Shown here: piece after piece, positions 8,559 through 17,020 of the stretch
How the letters are laid out: the number at the start of each line of letters is the position of its first letter
Position numbering within the stretch: position 1 is the stretch's first letter
Assembly: GCA_947246475.1 (NCBI GenBank)
Contig: CAMXSH010000021.1
Location: forward strand, 1 to 37,906
Direction: 5' to 3'
DNA length: 37,906 bases
Source of the DNA: an uncultured Roseburia sp.
GTDB lineage: Bacteria > Bacillota > Clostridia > Lachnospirales > Lachnospiraceae
Translations under genes and position numbers: made by a program
Notes under the pieces: model-generated
The model's input: the letters and a program-made list of their open reading frames with translations, nothing else
What the model was told of the DNA's origin: nothing
The model's database searches: none

Positions 8559-10352
8559 ATGAATAAAAAAGAAGACATGAATATAGTCATTGTCGGTCAT
8601 GTGGATCACGGTAAGAGCACCCTTATGGGACGCCTGCTGGCAGATACCGGTTCCCTTCCCGAAGGAAAGTTAGAGCAGGTAAAAGAGACCTGCCGCCGAA
8701 ACTCAAAGCCGTTTGAGTATGCCTTTTTGCTGGATGCCCTAAAGGACGAGCAGTCCCAGGGAATCACGATTGACACGGCGAGATGTTTTTTTAAGACGGA
8801 AAAGAGAGATTACATCATATTAGATGCGCCTGGGCATATCGAATTTTTGAAGAATATGATTACAGGAGCTTCCCGCGCCCAGGCAGCACTACTTATGATC
8901 GATGCCAAAGAAGGTGTTCAGGAAAACTCCAGGCGGCATGCCTATATGCTTTCCATGCTGGGAATCCAACAGATCGCCGTAGTCATCAATAAGATGGATC
9001 TGGTGGATTACAGTCAGGAAGTATATGAGAAGGTAAAAAAAGAGTATCTTGAATTTTTAAAACAGATTAATATTACTCCGAAGTTTGTTCTTCCTGTTAG
9101 TTCCTTCCAGGGAGACAATATCGTAAAGCAGAGCGATAAAATGCCATGGTACGACGGGATGTGTATTCTGGAGGTGCTGGATGCCTTTGAATGTGAGGAA
9201 GAGCACGACAAGCAGCCGTTCCGTATGCCAGTACAGGATGTATACAAATTTACGAGAAATGGGGATGACCGGAGAATTGTGGCGGGTACCATCGAGACTG
9301 GTACGATCCGCGCCGGACAGGAGGTTATTTTCTATCCTTCTGGCAAAAAGAGCCATATTAATAAAATAGAGTCATTTAATACCGATCCCATCAAAGAGGG
9401 CAAGCCGGGCATGGCGATCGGATTTACCATGAAAGAGCAGATTTATATAACCCGTGGAGAGATGATGGCCATCGCTGGCGAACCACAGCCCAAGACAGCA
9501 TCGCGGATTTCAGCTAACATTTTCTGGCTTGGAAAGAAAGATTTTGTTCCAGGAAGATTATACTATCTGAAGATTGGCGGCGAAAAAGTCAGGGTAGAGG
9601 TGGAAGAGGTCAAGGGAGTCATCGATTCCTCCAACCTTTCTTCCACAGACACGAAGCAGGCGGTAGAGAAGCATGAGGTGGCAGAAGTTATCCTAAAGAC
9701 GGATAAACCCATTGCTTTTGATACGGTAAAGGAGAGCGCCGGCACAAGTAGATTTGTTATTGTGGACAATTATGAGATCGCTGGAGGCGGAATCATAACC
9801 GAAGCGTTGGAAGATGAAGAAAGCGAAATCAGAAGCAGTGCCATGCTCCGCAATTATAAATGGGAGACTGGGGAGATCAGCCTGGAATCCAGAATCGAAC
9901 ATTATGCCCAGAGACCGGAGCTCATCGTGCTGACCGGGGAAAAGAATACCGGTAAGAAAGATCTGGCAAAGGCATTGGAAAAAAGTCTTCTGGATAGTGG
10001 CAGATATGTGTACTACATGGGGATCGTATCCTATCTTTATGGCGTAGGTGCTGATACGAAGTCTGGTGGCGATGAGGATCACAAGGAGCAGATACGGCGT
10101 TTTGCAGAAGTGGCAAATCTCATGCTGGATGCAGGAATGATCTTGATCATTACAGCGACCAGACTGACGGAGAGTGACCGCAAGATCATGAAGGCAGTGA
10201 TCCAGAAAGATATGGATATTTTCTGGATCGGTGATGAGGTAAGTACAGATATTAAAATGGATATGAAGCTGAAGGACAGCGAATATGATTATGAAAAAAA
10301 TATCAGAAAGATCCGGACGCTTCTTAAAGATAAAGGAATCCTGTTCCGTTGA
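8559..10352 (+). CDS. cysN: Sulfate adenylyltransferase subunit 1 (CysN) with a degenerate APS-kinase-like C-terminal domain
   Basis: 597 residues, longer than a plain CysN. GTPase motifs: G1 GHVDHGKST near residue 13, G3 DAPGH near 88, G4 NKMD near 143; then EF-Tu-like beta barrels to about residue 420. Residues from about 450 ([22 protein letters not shown]) align with the P-loop start of APS kinase, but the P-loop reads GEKNTGKK in place of GLSGSGKS and the DGDN motif is replaced by MGIV, so kinase activity is unlikely. The GTPase drives APS synthesis by CysD. An intact cysC follows, its ATG overlapping the TGA by one base. GGAG is 10 bases from the ATG. Confidence 0.93.
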   Translation: MNKKEDMNIVIVGHVDHGKSTLMGRLLADTGSLPEGKLEQVKETCRRNSKPFEYAFLLDALKDEQSQGITIDTARCFFKTEKRDYIILDAPGHIEFLKNMITGASRAQAALLMIDAKEGVQENSRRHAYMLSMLGIQQIAVVINKMDLVDYSQEVYEKVKKEYLEFLKQINITPKFVLPVSSFQGDNIVKQSDKMPWYDGMCILEVLDAFECEEEHDKQPFRMPVQDVYKFTRNGDDRRIVAGTIETGTIRAGQEVIFYPSGKKSHINKIESFNTDPIKEGKPGMAIGFTMKEQIYITRGEMMAIAGEPQPKTASRISANIFWLGKKDFVPGRLYYLKIGGEKVRVEVEEVKGVIDSSNLSSTDTKQAVEKHEVAEVILKTDKPIAFDTVKESAGTSRFVIVDNYEIAGGGIITEALEDEESEIRSSAMLRNYKWETGEISLESRIEHYAQRPELIVLTGEKNTGKKDLAKALEKSLLDSGRYVYYMGIVSYLYGVGADTKSGGDEDHKEQIRRFAEVANLMLDAGMILIITATRLTESDRKIMKAVIQKDMDIFWIGDEVSTDIKMDMKLKDSEYDYEKNIRKIRTLLKDKGILFR

Positions 10353-10972
10353 TGGATCGGGAGATGGAGAAAAGGATGGCTTCAGACAATAAAAACGAAA
10401 ATATTATCTGGCATGATGGAAAAGTATCCTATGAAGACCGATGCCGGGTTCTGGACCAGAAAGGAATCGTAGTATGGTTTACCGGGCTCTCAGGATCTGG
10501 CAAGTCCACGGTGGCAGTGGAGTTAGAACACATGCTCAACGAAGCCGGAAGGGCGGTATACCGTCTGGACGGGGACAATATCCGATGTGGTATCAATTCA
10601 GATCTGGGGTTCAGTGACGATGACCGCAACGAAAATATCCGCCGTATCAGTGAGATCGCAGCGCTGTTTCAGGATGCAGGAGTGATCACACTGGTGTCCT
10701 TTATCTCTCCTTTCCGGGCGATGCGTCAGTTCGCCAGAGAGAGAGCGGGCGAGGGAAACTTTATAGAGGTCTACGTGAATACGGATTTTGAGACCTGCAG
10801 GCAGCGGGATCCGAAGGGATTGTATAAAAAGCAGATCCAGCAGTTTACCGGGAAGGACTCTGTCTATGAGGAACCGCTGGATCCAGAGATCGTACTGGAT
10901 ACGGTAGATCATACTCCTTATGAATGTGCAATGCAGATTTATGAGAGAATATGGGGAGAGAGGCATGGGTAG
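10352..10972 (+). CDS. cysC: Adenylylsulfate kinase (CysC)
   Basis: 206 residues from the ATG that overlaps the cysN stop (TGATG). An ATG at 10376 with GGAGA five bases upstream is a good alternative start and would remove eight residues. P-loop GLSGSGKS at about 45-52, DGDNIR at about 73-78, and the family signatures LGFSDDDRNENIRR, SFISPF and DPKGLYKK are all intact. It phosphorylates APS to PAPS using ATP in the cytoplasm. It is translationally coupled to cysN before it and to the sulfotransferase gene after it, whose ATG lies 8 bases inside cysC. Confidence 0.95.
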   Translation: MDREMEKRMASDNKNENIIWHDGKVSYEDRCRVLDQKGIVVWFTGLSGSGKSTVAVELEHMLNEAGRAVYRLDGDNIRCGINSDLGFSDDDRNENIRRISEIAALFQDAGVITLVSFISPFRAMRQFARERAGEGNFIEVYVNTDFETCRQRDPKGLYKKQIQQFTGKDSVYEEPLDPEIVLDTVDHTPYECAMQIYERIWGERHG

Positions 10973-12980
10973 TTTAGTCAAAAAGCTCAAACGGGAGATA
11001 AAGCGCAGGAAACGGGAATTTGAAAATGCCAGGGACGCCAGGGTGAAAAAAACCTATCGCAGCAATGGCGGGACGATCACAGTCCGGCCAGAGGCATGGG
11101 TGATCCGGGGATCGGAAGCCTATGAAGAGGTTTTCCGGCGGGAACAGGCTGATTCCTTTAAGACCAATATTAAGACGAAGAAAATGTATTCTCTCGTTTC
11201 TCAGGCAAAAGACTGGTTTTTGGAATTACAGCTGCGAAGTGAAAAATATACCTTTAACAATATGCTGGCAGTGGTAAATCCCTTCGGGGAGGCGCCATTG
11301 ACAGCTCTTGTGTTGTTTACCACACTTATGGATTATGGCGTGCGTGTGACCGTGGAAGGAGATACAGAGGATACCAGCTTCATATCGGAATATCCACCTG
11401 CCAAACGTCATCGTATTCCTATTCTGGGACTGTATCCGGGCCGGAGCACCGACGTGGTCATTGAACTATTGGATGAAAACGGCCAGGTGTGTGACAACCG
11501 CAGATTTCCCCTTATTACAGAGTCTCTTCCAGAAGACTTGAAAGACATCATAACAGTAAAAAAGAAAAATGACCAGGCGGCATTTAAAAATATCCTGATT
11601 GCAGGGGGCATAGACATCAAGCCCTGTGTGTTTGATAAAGAGGGGCAGATTCGTTATTATCTGCGGAGAAAGCCAAAAGGGTATGGTATATTTCCGTTGT
11701 CAAAGGGGCGTTTTCTGTTTATGGAACGGGAAATTTCAGCCCCATCTTTCACCAATCCCCATTCTGTCCAAATGTATGACATGGATTATCTTGGCAGGGT
11801 TGGAAAAACTTATCTTGTGAAGAATGGAGCCCATCACACCGTGGAGGAGAAGACGCCAGGAGGCAATATCCTGACAGCGGGAAACAGCCTGGAAGAACAT
11901 TCTGAGGATCTGATCCTGGAGCTGAACCGGGAAAATGGAGAGATTGTGCACCAGATCAAGCTGGGTGATCTATTTGATGAAACATATCAGGATATGATGG
12001 ATTGGGCGCACATTAATTCAGCATCCTACGATGAAGAGCAGGATTCTATGCTGGTATCTATGAGAAATATTCATTCTGTGGCATCCTTTGACTGGAACCT
12101 GGACGAGATCCGGTGGCTTTTTGCCGATCCCCGGTTCTGGGAGGGCACAAAAATGGCAGATAAGCTGTTAAAACCTGTGGGTGAAGTGCCGTGGTTCTAC
12201 CAGCAGCACGCTGTTTTTGAGGTGGAGCTGGAGGAAAAGAGGCAGGATATCAAACACATCATGGTCTTTGACAACCACTGGCACAAGCGGCGGAAAGTAA
12301 AATTTTTTGATAAAGATAAGTTAAGTTATATCAGTTTTTATGAGATCAACGAAAAAGAAAAGACGGTAAAATTGTATAAGCGTTTTTCATGTCCCAAATC
12401 GAAAATCCGTTCCAACGCAATTTTCGATAAAGACACCAGACATCTATATGCCATGGCTGGTTCTCTGGTACCAGAGATCGAGGGCAGCCTGGGGCTGGTC
12501 CGCGAATATGATTTTGATTCCATGGAAGTGCTCAGTGAGTATTATGTAAAGCCGGGCTTTTTCCGGGCACATGAATTTTTGCCGGATATGGTGTCTCTGT
12601 CAAAGACACTGGTAAAAAATACAGACTACCTGGGTGGAGACCTAAAACGTCCGCAGCGGTTGGCAGAGGACGAAGCAGAAGGTCTGGATTTCCAAGATGC
12701 TCCAGGTGTAAAGGATTCCTCCGTATTTTACCGGATGCAGGAAGACCTTCTCTATATCCATGAAATGGACCATGCTATCGGGGCGGTTTATCTCCGGGGG
12801 AATGAAGGGGTCTGGAAGGTGGATTTTTCAGATACCTGGCAGACCATGAAGACCTTTGAGGAGGCGGATTACCGGATCGCCATGTGGCTGGACCAGCTGC
12901 CCCTGGATCAGTATGAGTTGTATATCCTGCTCCATGGTGAATTACAGAATACAGGTAAAAAGCTCACGAAGCAGAAATAG
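10965..12980 (+). CDS. Arylsulfotransferase (ASST family), apparently cytoplasmic
   Basis: 671 residues from the ATG at 10965 (GGGGAGAG upstream), overlapping cysC by 8 bases. After an N-terminal basic helix and a beta domain (about 90-185) comes a beta-propeller-like region with the ASST pattern: AHHTV (H290/H291), DWAHINS (H349, N351), SMRN (R367), QQHAV (H415). In the characterised uropathogenic E. coli enzyme, as I recall, H252, H356, N358, R374 and H436 form the active site; the H-x-N spacing and the 18-residue step to Arg are the same here. ASSTs move sulfonate groups between phenolic molecules. No signal peptide is visible, unlike the periplasmic enzyme. Placement after cysDNC suggests PAPS or a PAPS-derived aryl sulfate as donor; this is inference. 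Confidence 0.88.
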   Translation: MGSLVKKLKREIKRRKREFENARDARVKKTYRSNGGTITVRPEAWVIRGSEAYEEVFRREQADSFKTNIKTKKMYSLVSQAKDWFLELQLRSEKYTFNNMLAVVNPFGEAPLTALVLFTTLMDYGVRVTVEGDTEDTSFISEYPPAKRHRIPILGLYPGRSTDVVIELLDENGQVCDNRRFPLITESLPEDLKDIITVKKKNDQAAFKNILIAGGIDIKPCVFDKEGQIRYYLRRKPKGYGIFPLSKGRFLFMEREISAPSFTNPHSVQMYDMDYLGRVGKTYLVKNGAHHTVEEKTPGGNILTAGNSLEEHSEDLILELNRENGEIVHQIKLGDLFDETYQDMMDWAHINSASYDEEQDSMLVSMRNIHSVASFDWNLDEIRWLFADPRFWEGTKMADKLLKPVGEVPWFYQQHAVFEVELEEKRQDIKHIMVFDNHWHKRRKVKFFDKDKLSYISFYEINEKEKTVKLYKRFSCPKSKIRSNAIFDKDTRHLYAMAGSLVPEIEGSLGLVREYDFDSMEVLSEYYVKPGFFRAHEFLPDMVSLSKTLVKNTDYLGGDLKRPQRLAEDEAEGLDFQDAPGVKDSSVFYRMQEDLLYIHEMDHAIGAVYLRGNEGVWKVDFSDTWQTMKTFEEADYRIAMWLDQLPLDQYELYILLHGELQNTGKKLTKQK

Positions 12981-13763
12981 ATTTTTGGAGATAATACCCT
13001 TTAGCTGCCATCGTGGAACCGGTGTTTTCAGGAAACCGGTTTCGATGGTAACAGAGGGTATTCTTTTTTCATAGACGCACCAGTCTCCAAAGCCTCCGGC
13101 GGGCCGGGTGTCTTTCGTGTTTTCGACAAGACGGTATCCCGTCACCCTGTGGGCGACAGCTGCCATGGTGGTGATCTGGCTTTTCAGGGAGCCATGGACA
13201 TCATAGTCATAGAAGATGAGGTTGCCACGGGAGTGATAGTGTATGATGCCCAATGGATTTGTGAGCCCGTTTACGAATTCCATAAGACAGCGGGTCTCCT
13301 GCTGGTCACCGGCGCTAACCCCAGGATTTCTTTTTGCCCGGTCGGGAGACTTGCCAAAACCACTGGGGAAATTTCGGTTCAGGTCCACGCCCCGTCCATT
13401 TTCTTTCCAGGTTTTTGCTTCTGTGGACATGGAGATACAAACACCATCCGGATTTGTCATCGGCAGAAAGATCACGCAGATCTCTTTCCAGAGCTCCCGG
13501 TAGCAGCCTTCGTAATGTTCCAGATAATATTCCATTATCTGCAGGAGAAGAGTGGTGTTAATGTATTCCCTGCCGTGGATTGAGGCGGTTAAGACAAATT
13601 GGCCAGGCGCCTCGGAGGATCCCAGGCTGCAGGCGTAAAGCTGGCGTTTGCCGTGGGTAATACCCAGTGAATTTACCCTAAAATATTCCGGTGGATACTG
13701 TTTTTCCAGCTCCCGGATACGTTTTTCCATTGTCGTATAAGTATAGAGAGAATTTTTTTTCAT
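12942..13763 (-). CDS. M14-family zinc carboxypeptidase
   Basis: 273 residues. Zinc ligands are visible as H63-x-x-E66 in SIHGREY and a third His in IIHYHSRG (about 178); the substrate-binding segment DLNRNFP and the catalytic Glu in VTIETGF (near residue 247) are present, so the enzyme should be active. Members cut C-terminal amino acids or, as in gamma-D-glutamyl-diaminopimelate peptidases, cell-wall peptides. No signal peptide is seen, so it may work on imported peptides. AGGTAATTC precedes the ATG. Its last 39 bases overlap the 3' end of the convergent sulfotransferase gene, and that operon's terminator lies in its coding sequence. Confidence 0.9.
   Translation of the reverse strand: MKKNSLYTYTTMEKRIRELEKQYPPEYFRVNSLGITHGKRQLYACSLGSSEAPGQFVLTASIHGREYINTTLLLQIMEYYLEHYEGCYRELWKEICVIFLPMTNPDGVCISMSTEAKTWKENGRGVDLNRNFPSGFGKSPDRAKRNPGVSAGDQQETRCLMEFVNGLTNPLGIIHYHSRGNLIFYDYDVHGSLKSQITTMAAVAHRVTGYRLVENTKDTRPAGGFGDWCVYEKRIPSVTIETGFLKTPVPRWQLKGIISKNLFLLRELFTCIL
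12993..13069 (+). terminator. Intrinsic terminator of the cysDNC-ASST operon, inside the convergent M14 gene
   Basis: Nested complementary arms AATACCCT (12993-13000)/AGGGTATT (13055-13062), CCATCG (13008-13013)/CGATGG (13043-13048) and GGAACCGGT (13015-13023)/ACCGGTTTC (13035-13043, one mismatch) form a long stem, followed by CTTTTTT. It begins 12 bases after the sulfotransferase stop. Confidence 0.7.
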
Positions 13764-13864
13764 GAATTACCTCACTTCTGCGCTGGTTTTTGTGCATAAC
13801 GCAATCCGCAGCATCCCTTGGGGGGAAATCACCTTTTGACCCCAGCATTATATGATAGAATATT

Positions 13865-15121
13865 TTATGCCAGAGTTTTGTGATTTATGAGCTGTGCTGT
13901 GAGGTGGGAGAAAAGGCAGACAATACAAAGAGGAAGCAAGTTTCCGTAACAGCAGGTGAATTCGCATATGAGAAATACCCCGGTGACGGGGGCACCGAGA
14001 GCAGCGGTAAAAAAACCGGACATGCCGCCCAGAAGAAAGCAGGCGGGAGAAAAGCCGATCCCAGGAAATAGAGAGCAAAGAGCCAGTCCATAGAGCTGAC
14101 CGATACAGGCGCCCACTGTCAGCAGAGGAAATATGGTTCCGCCGGGCAGTCCCGAACCAGAGGAGATCATCGAGAAGAGATATTTTCCAAAGAGAAGCAG
14201 CAAAAGGGTGGTATATGGAACGGCTGGCGTCTTGAGAACAGCGAGCATATTATTTCCGGATCCTGTGATGGCGGGGAAAAAATAACACACAACACCGGTC
14301 ATCAGAAAGAGGAGGCTCCACAACAGACCATGGATATGCTTATTGTACTTTGAAAGCAGTTTTGCATATCGTATCAGGGAGAAGGCATAATATTTTCCAG
14401 TGATACCTAACAGGATACCCAGCAGGGCAAGTGCAGGGTAATAGTAATACTGCTGCAGAGGGATGATCGTATCCAGAATGGGAGCAGTTCCGAAGATTAA
14501 ATGGCTCACCAAAAAAGCAGATAGAGAGCCAACAGCGATGGTCAGTACAGATATCGCCCTTGTTGCCGGAAATTTTTCCAGGGTAAATGCCAGACCGGAT
14601 ACCGGGGCACAAAAAAGTGCAGACAGCCCCGCCCCGGCGCCGGTACAATAGTATTCTGAGGGAGTGAGGTGCAGCTGACGGTGTCTGCGGATGGACTGCA
14701 GAAAACGGCAGACACCTTTTCCAGACATAGTTCCGATCTCTACGGCAGATCCAGTTTTTCCCAGAGAAAAACCTGCCAGGATACACAGAGGGGCGGAGGT
14801 CAGTTTCACAAGAAGAACGGACCACCATCTGGCATCCGTGACGCCCCTGGCTTCTTCAATAAAATGAGAAACGCCGCCTCCCTCTGCCTTTGGTTCCAGG
14901 CAGATGCTCCAGTAAACAAAACGGGACAAGAGTAATAACCCTGCCCCCCAGGCGGCGTGATAGAGAAAACTGCCACTGTGAAGAGCCGGAATGATCACAT
15001 GATTAAGGGTATTATCACAGAAGTTCATGAATAAACGGAACAGACATATGATCAGTCCGGAGAAAATTCCCGTGACAAGCCCTGCGGATATTCTTAAAAT
15101 TATGTATTTCTTTTGTTTCAT
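13865..15121 (-). CDS. CLC-family chloride channel/transporter-like membrane protein lacking the gating glutamate
   Basis: 418 residues with 10 or more hydrophobic segments. CLC landmarks can be aligned: AEGGGVSHF (about 79-87) for GSGIPEV, GKTGSAVEIG (121-130) for GREGPTVQIG, CAPVSGLAFTLEKF (171-184) for NAPLAGILFIIEEM, and SGLPGGTIFP for GxFxP. At the position of E. coli ClC E148 the residue is Thr123, and at E203 it is Lys183. Those two glutamates gate chloride and carry protons in exchangers, so this protein may be an uncoupled conductance or have another substrate. GGAG precedes the ATG. The next gene on the strand is the M14 peptidase 101 bases on; the divergent neighbour is tmcAL with overlapping promoters. 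Confidence 0.85.
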   Translation of the reverse strand: MKQKKYIILRISAGLVTGIFSGLIICLFRLFMNFCDNTLNHVIIPALHSGSFLYHAAWGAGLLLLSRFVYWSICLEPKAEGGGVSHFIEEARGVTDARWWSVLLVKLTSAPLCILAGFSLGKTGSAVEIGTMSGKGVCRFLQSIRRHRQLHLTPSEYYCTGAGAGLSALFCAPVSGLAFTLEKFPATRAISVLTIAVGSLSAFLVSHLIFGTAPILDTIIPLQQYYYYPALALLGILLGITGKYYAFSLIRYAKLLSKYNKHIHGLLWSLLFLMTGVVCYFFPAITGSGNNMLAVLKTPAVPYTTLLLLLFGKYLFSMISSGSGLPGGTIFPLLTVGACIGQLYGLALCSLFPGIGFSPACFLLGGMSGFFTAALGAPVTGVFLICEFTCCYGNLLPLCIVCLFSHLTAQLINHKTLA

Positions 15122-15135
15122 ATAAACTCCAAGTG

Positions 15136-15164
15136 TTGCTTATTTTTTATTGTAATGATATCAT
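15136..15164 (+). promoter_or_regulatory. Promoter of tmcAL
   Basis: TTGCTT (15136-15141), 17 bases, TATCAT (15159-15164). It shares the palindrome ATGATATCAT (15155-15164) with the divergent minus-strand promoter. Confidence 0.45.
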
Positions 15165-15183
15165 AAAGTCACTAGAATGTAAA
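15155..15183 (-). promoter_or_regulatory. Promoter of the CLC gene
   Basis: On the minus strand TTTACA (15178-15183), 17 bases, TATCAT (15155-15160). Its -10 box overlaps the plus-strand -10 of tmcAL by two bases, so the two should not be occupied at once. Confidence 0.45.
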
Positions 15184-15205
15184 TATTGGGAAAGGATGGT
15201 ATATT

Positions 15206-16408
15206 ATGTCAGCCGCCGGAATTATATGTGAGTACAATCCCTTTCATAAGGGACATCAGTTTCATATAGAGCAGGTACGTGAAAAAACCGGGGCAGATAC
15301 CGTGGTGGCATTAATGAATGGTGACTTTGTCCAACGGGGGGAGCCAGCCATCGTGGACAAATACATCCGTACCCGGATGGCTCTGGAAGGAGGCGCAGAT
15401 ATGGTGTTTGAACTTCCAGTGCGCTATGGTTTGTCCAGTGCGGAAGATTTTGCCAGAGGAGGAATTCTAGCTCTGGGGTCCCTGTCCTTTATAGATTTTT
15501 ACTGTTTTGGCAGTGAAGGGACCGTCCAGGAGAAACTGGAACAGGCGGGGCGCTATCTGGCGGAGGAACCAGAACATTATAAAAAACAGCTTGGCCACTA
15601 TCTCCGTGGAGGATATTCTTTTCCAGCGGCGAGGGAACGGGCATATTCCGATTGTATGGAATTGACAGAAGAAGAGAGAAGGCAGCTGTTTATGCCAAAT
15701 AACACGCTGGGCATCGAATACATCAAGGCAGCCCTCCGGCTGGGATCTTCCATGAAGCCTGTGGTGATAAGGAGACAGGGGATGGGTTATCATGAAGAAT
15801 TGACTGGGCAGCAGGAGAAACAGGGCTTTTTGTCAGCGACAGCAGTGCGCAGCCAGATATGGAAGGGAAATTTTATTGGTCTGACAGAAGAAGCGGTGGA
15901 TCTACTAAAGAAAGCGCCTTGTTTTCTCCGTTCTGAGGATTTTTGGCAGATGTGTTCTTTTGCCATCCGGGACAGATGGGACAGGCTGGAAGATATGAAA
16001 GATCTGTCTGATGAATTGGCGAATTCCTTTCATAAAAACTGGTATGAGGCAGTGTCGCTGGATGATTTTGTAAACCGCTGCAAGACGAAAAATATGACAA
16101 TGGCGAGAGTCAAACGCTGCGTGTTCCAGACACTTCTTGGAATAGAAAAGGCATCTGACAGAGAGGACAGCCTTCCCTATATACGTCTGCTGGGAATGCG
16201 ACGAAGAGCAGCAGGAAATCTTAAATATGTAAAGAATACGAAGGTGCTTGGCAGGCTTGCCAGAGATATGGAGGAGCTGGATGACAGAGGGCGGGAGAAG
16301 CTGAAGCAGGACATCAAGGCGGCGGACCTGTACCGCACTGTGGCGATGGCAGTAAGTGGACGGAGGCTGCCGGAAGAATTTCGCCGGCAGGTGATCCTTG
16401 TAGATTAG
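15206..16408 (+). CDS. tmcAL: tRNA(Met) cytidine acetate ligase TmcAL (YlbM/DUF795 nucleotidyltransferase)
   Basis: 400 residues, the usual family length. The N-terminus GIICEYNPFHKGH carries the nucleotidyltransferase HxGH motif (H14, H17), followed by MNGDFVQRGEPAIVDK and GADMVFELP, the family signatures. In Bacillus the enzyme uses acetate and ATP to form N4-acetylcytidine at the wobble position of elongator tRNA-Met. AAAGGA stands 9 bases before the ATG. It is followed about 100 bases later by a small membrane protein; a hairpin (arms GGCGACAC at 16427-16434 and GTGTCGCC at 16446-16453) lies between, without a T run. Confidence 0.93.
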   Translation: MSAAGIICEYNPFHKGHQFHIEQVREKTGADTVVALMNGDFVQRGEPAIVDKYIRTRMALEGGADMVFELPVRYGLSSAEDFARGGILALGSLSFIDFYCFGSEGTVQEKLEQAGRYLAEEPEHYKKQLGHYLRGGYSFPAARERAYSDCMELTEEERRQLFMPNNTLGIEYIKAALRLGSSMKPVVIRRQGMGYHEELTGQQEKQGFLSATAVRSQIWKGNFIGLTEEAVDLLKKAPCFLRSEDFWQMCSFAIRDRWDRLEDMKDLSDELANSFHKNWYEAVSLDDFVNRCKTKNMTMARVKRCVFQTLLGIEKASDREDSLPYIRLLGMRRRAAGNLKYVKNTKVLGRLARDMEELDDRGREKLKQDIKAADLYRTVAMAVSGRRLPEEFRRQVILVD

Positions 16409-16514
16409 GTGATTATCAATTTGACAGGCGACACTACAGGACGGTGTGTCGCCGGAATGGCACAATAAAACAGGGTATCAAATTCATGCCATTGAGCCAG
16501 AAGGAGGAAACAGC

Positions 16515-16841
16515 ATGGAAAAGCGACTAAAAAAGTATTTAGAATTTTACCGGAGTGTGGCAGAGGGAGAGCAGGAAATCGGGGAAAGGGAGTCCTTTCG
16601 CCGGGAGATGCTGGTCCAGATACAGTTTTTCCAGCATGAGAGGCTGATACATCTGATCGTGACGGTGCTTTTTGCGCTGCTGGCGGTCATTACGATTCTG
16701 GCAAGCCTGATCATACAGGAGCCGGCAGTGCTTCTTCTGTGCCTGATGTTTTTTGTGCTTCTGATCCCCTACATACGGCATTATTATATTTTGGAAAATG
16801 GGGTGCAGATGCTGTATGAGTATTATGACAGGATCGAATGA
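16515..16841 (+). CDS. Small two-helix membrane protein of unknown function
   Basis: Start set at the ATG at 16515 because AGGAGG lies 8 bases upstream; the frame is open further up but without an RBS. 108 residues: a charged N-terminal segment of about 40 (KRLKKYLEFYRSVAEGEQEIGERESFRREM), two adjacent hydrophobic helices (about 45-66 and 70-87) and a short tail. No family recognised. It is the last intact gene before a zone of gene remnants. Confidence 0.6.
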   Translation: MEKRLKKYLEFYRSVAEGEQEIGERESFRREMLVQIQFFQHERLIHLIVTVLFALLAVITILASLIIQEPAVLLLCLMFFVLLIPYIRHYYILENGVQMLYEYYDRIE

Positions 16842-16902
16842 AAAGAGACTTACATTACAGCATGAGGCGATGACACAGCTCCGTGTTCTGTCATATCTTT
16901 CC

Positions 16903-17004
16903 ATGGTGGCGAGAATGCCAGTGTATTCTTCCAAGGCAACAGGCACAGATATCATCAAAGGTTATGGAAACCCAGCGGCTATTGTATGCCTGGATGAAGA
17001 GTGA
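16903..17004 (+). pseudogene. Possible fragment of the N-terminus of a PhzF-like isomerase
   Basis: A short frame ends in KGYGNPAAIVCLDEE and a stop at 17002-17004. KGNPAAVxLL is the N-terminal signature of PhzF-family epimerases, and the preceding residues could be a diverged first strand. Nothing of the remaining 270 or so residues follows. The match covers about 12 residues, so this may be chance. Confidence 0.25.
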
Positions 17005-17020
17005 TGAAACCAGAAAATAA

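Noticed and set aside
16427-16453. Terminator after tmcAL
   Set aside because: An 8-bp stem is present, but the 11-base loop and lack of any T run make termination unlikely.
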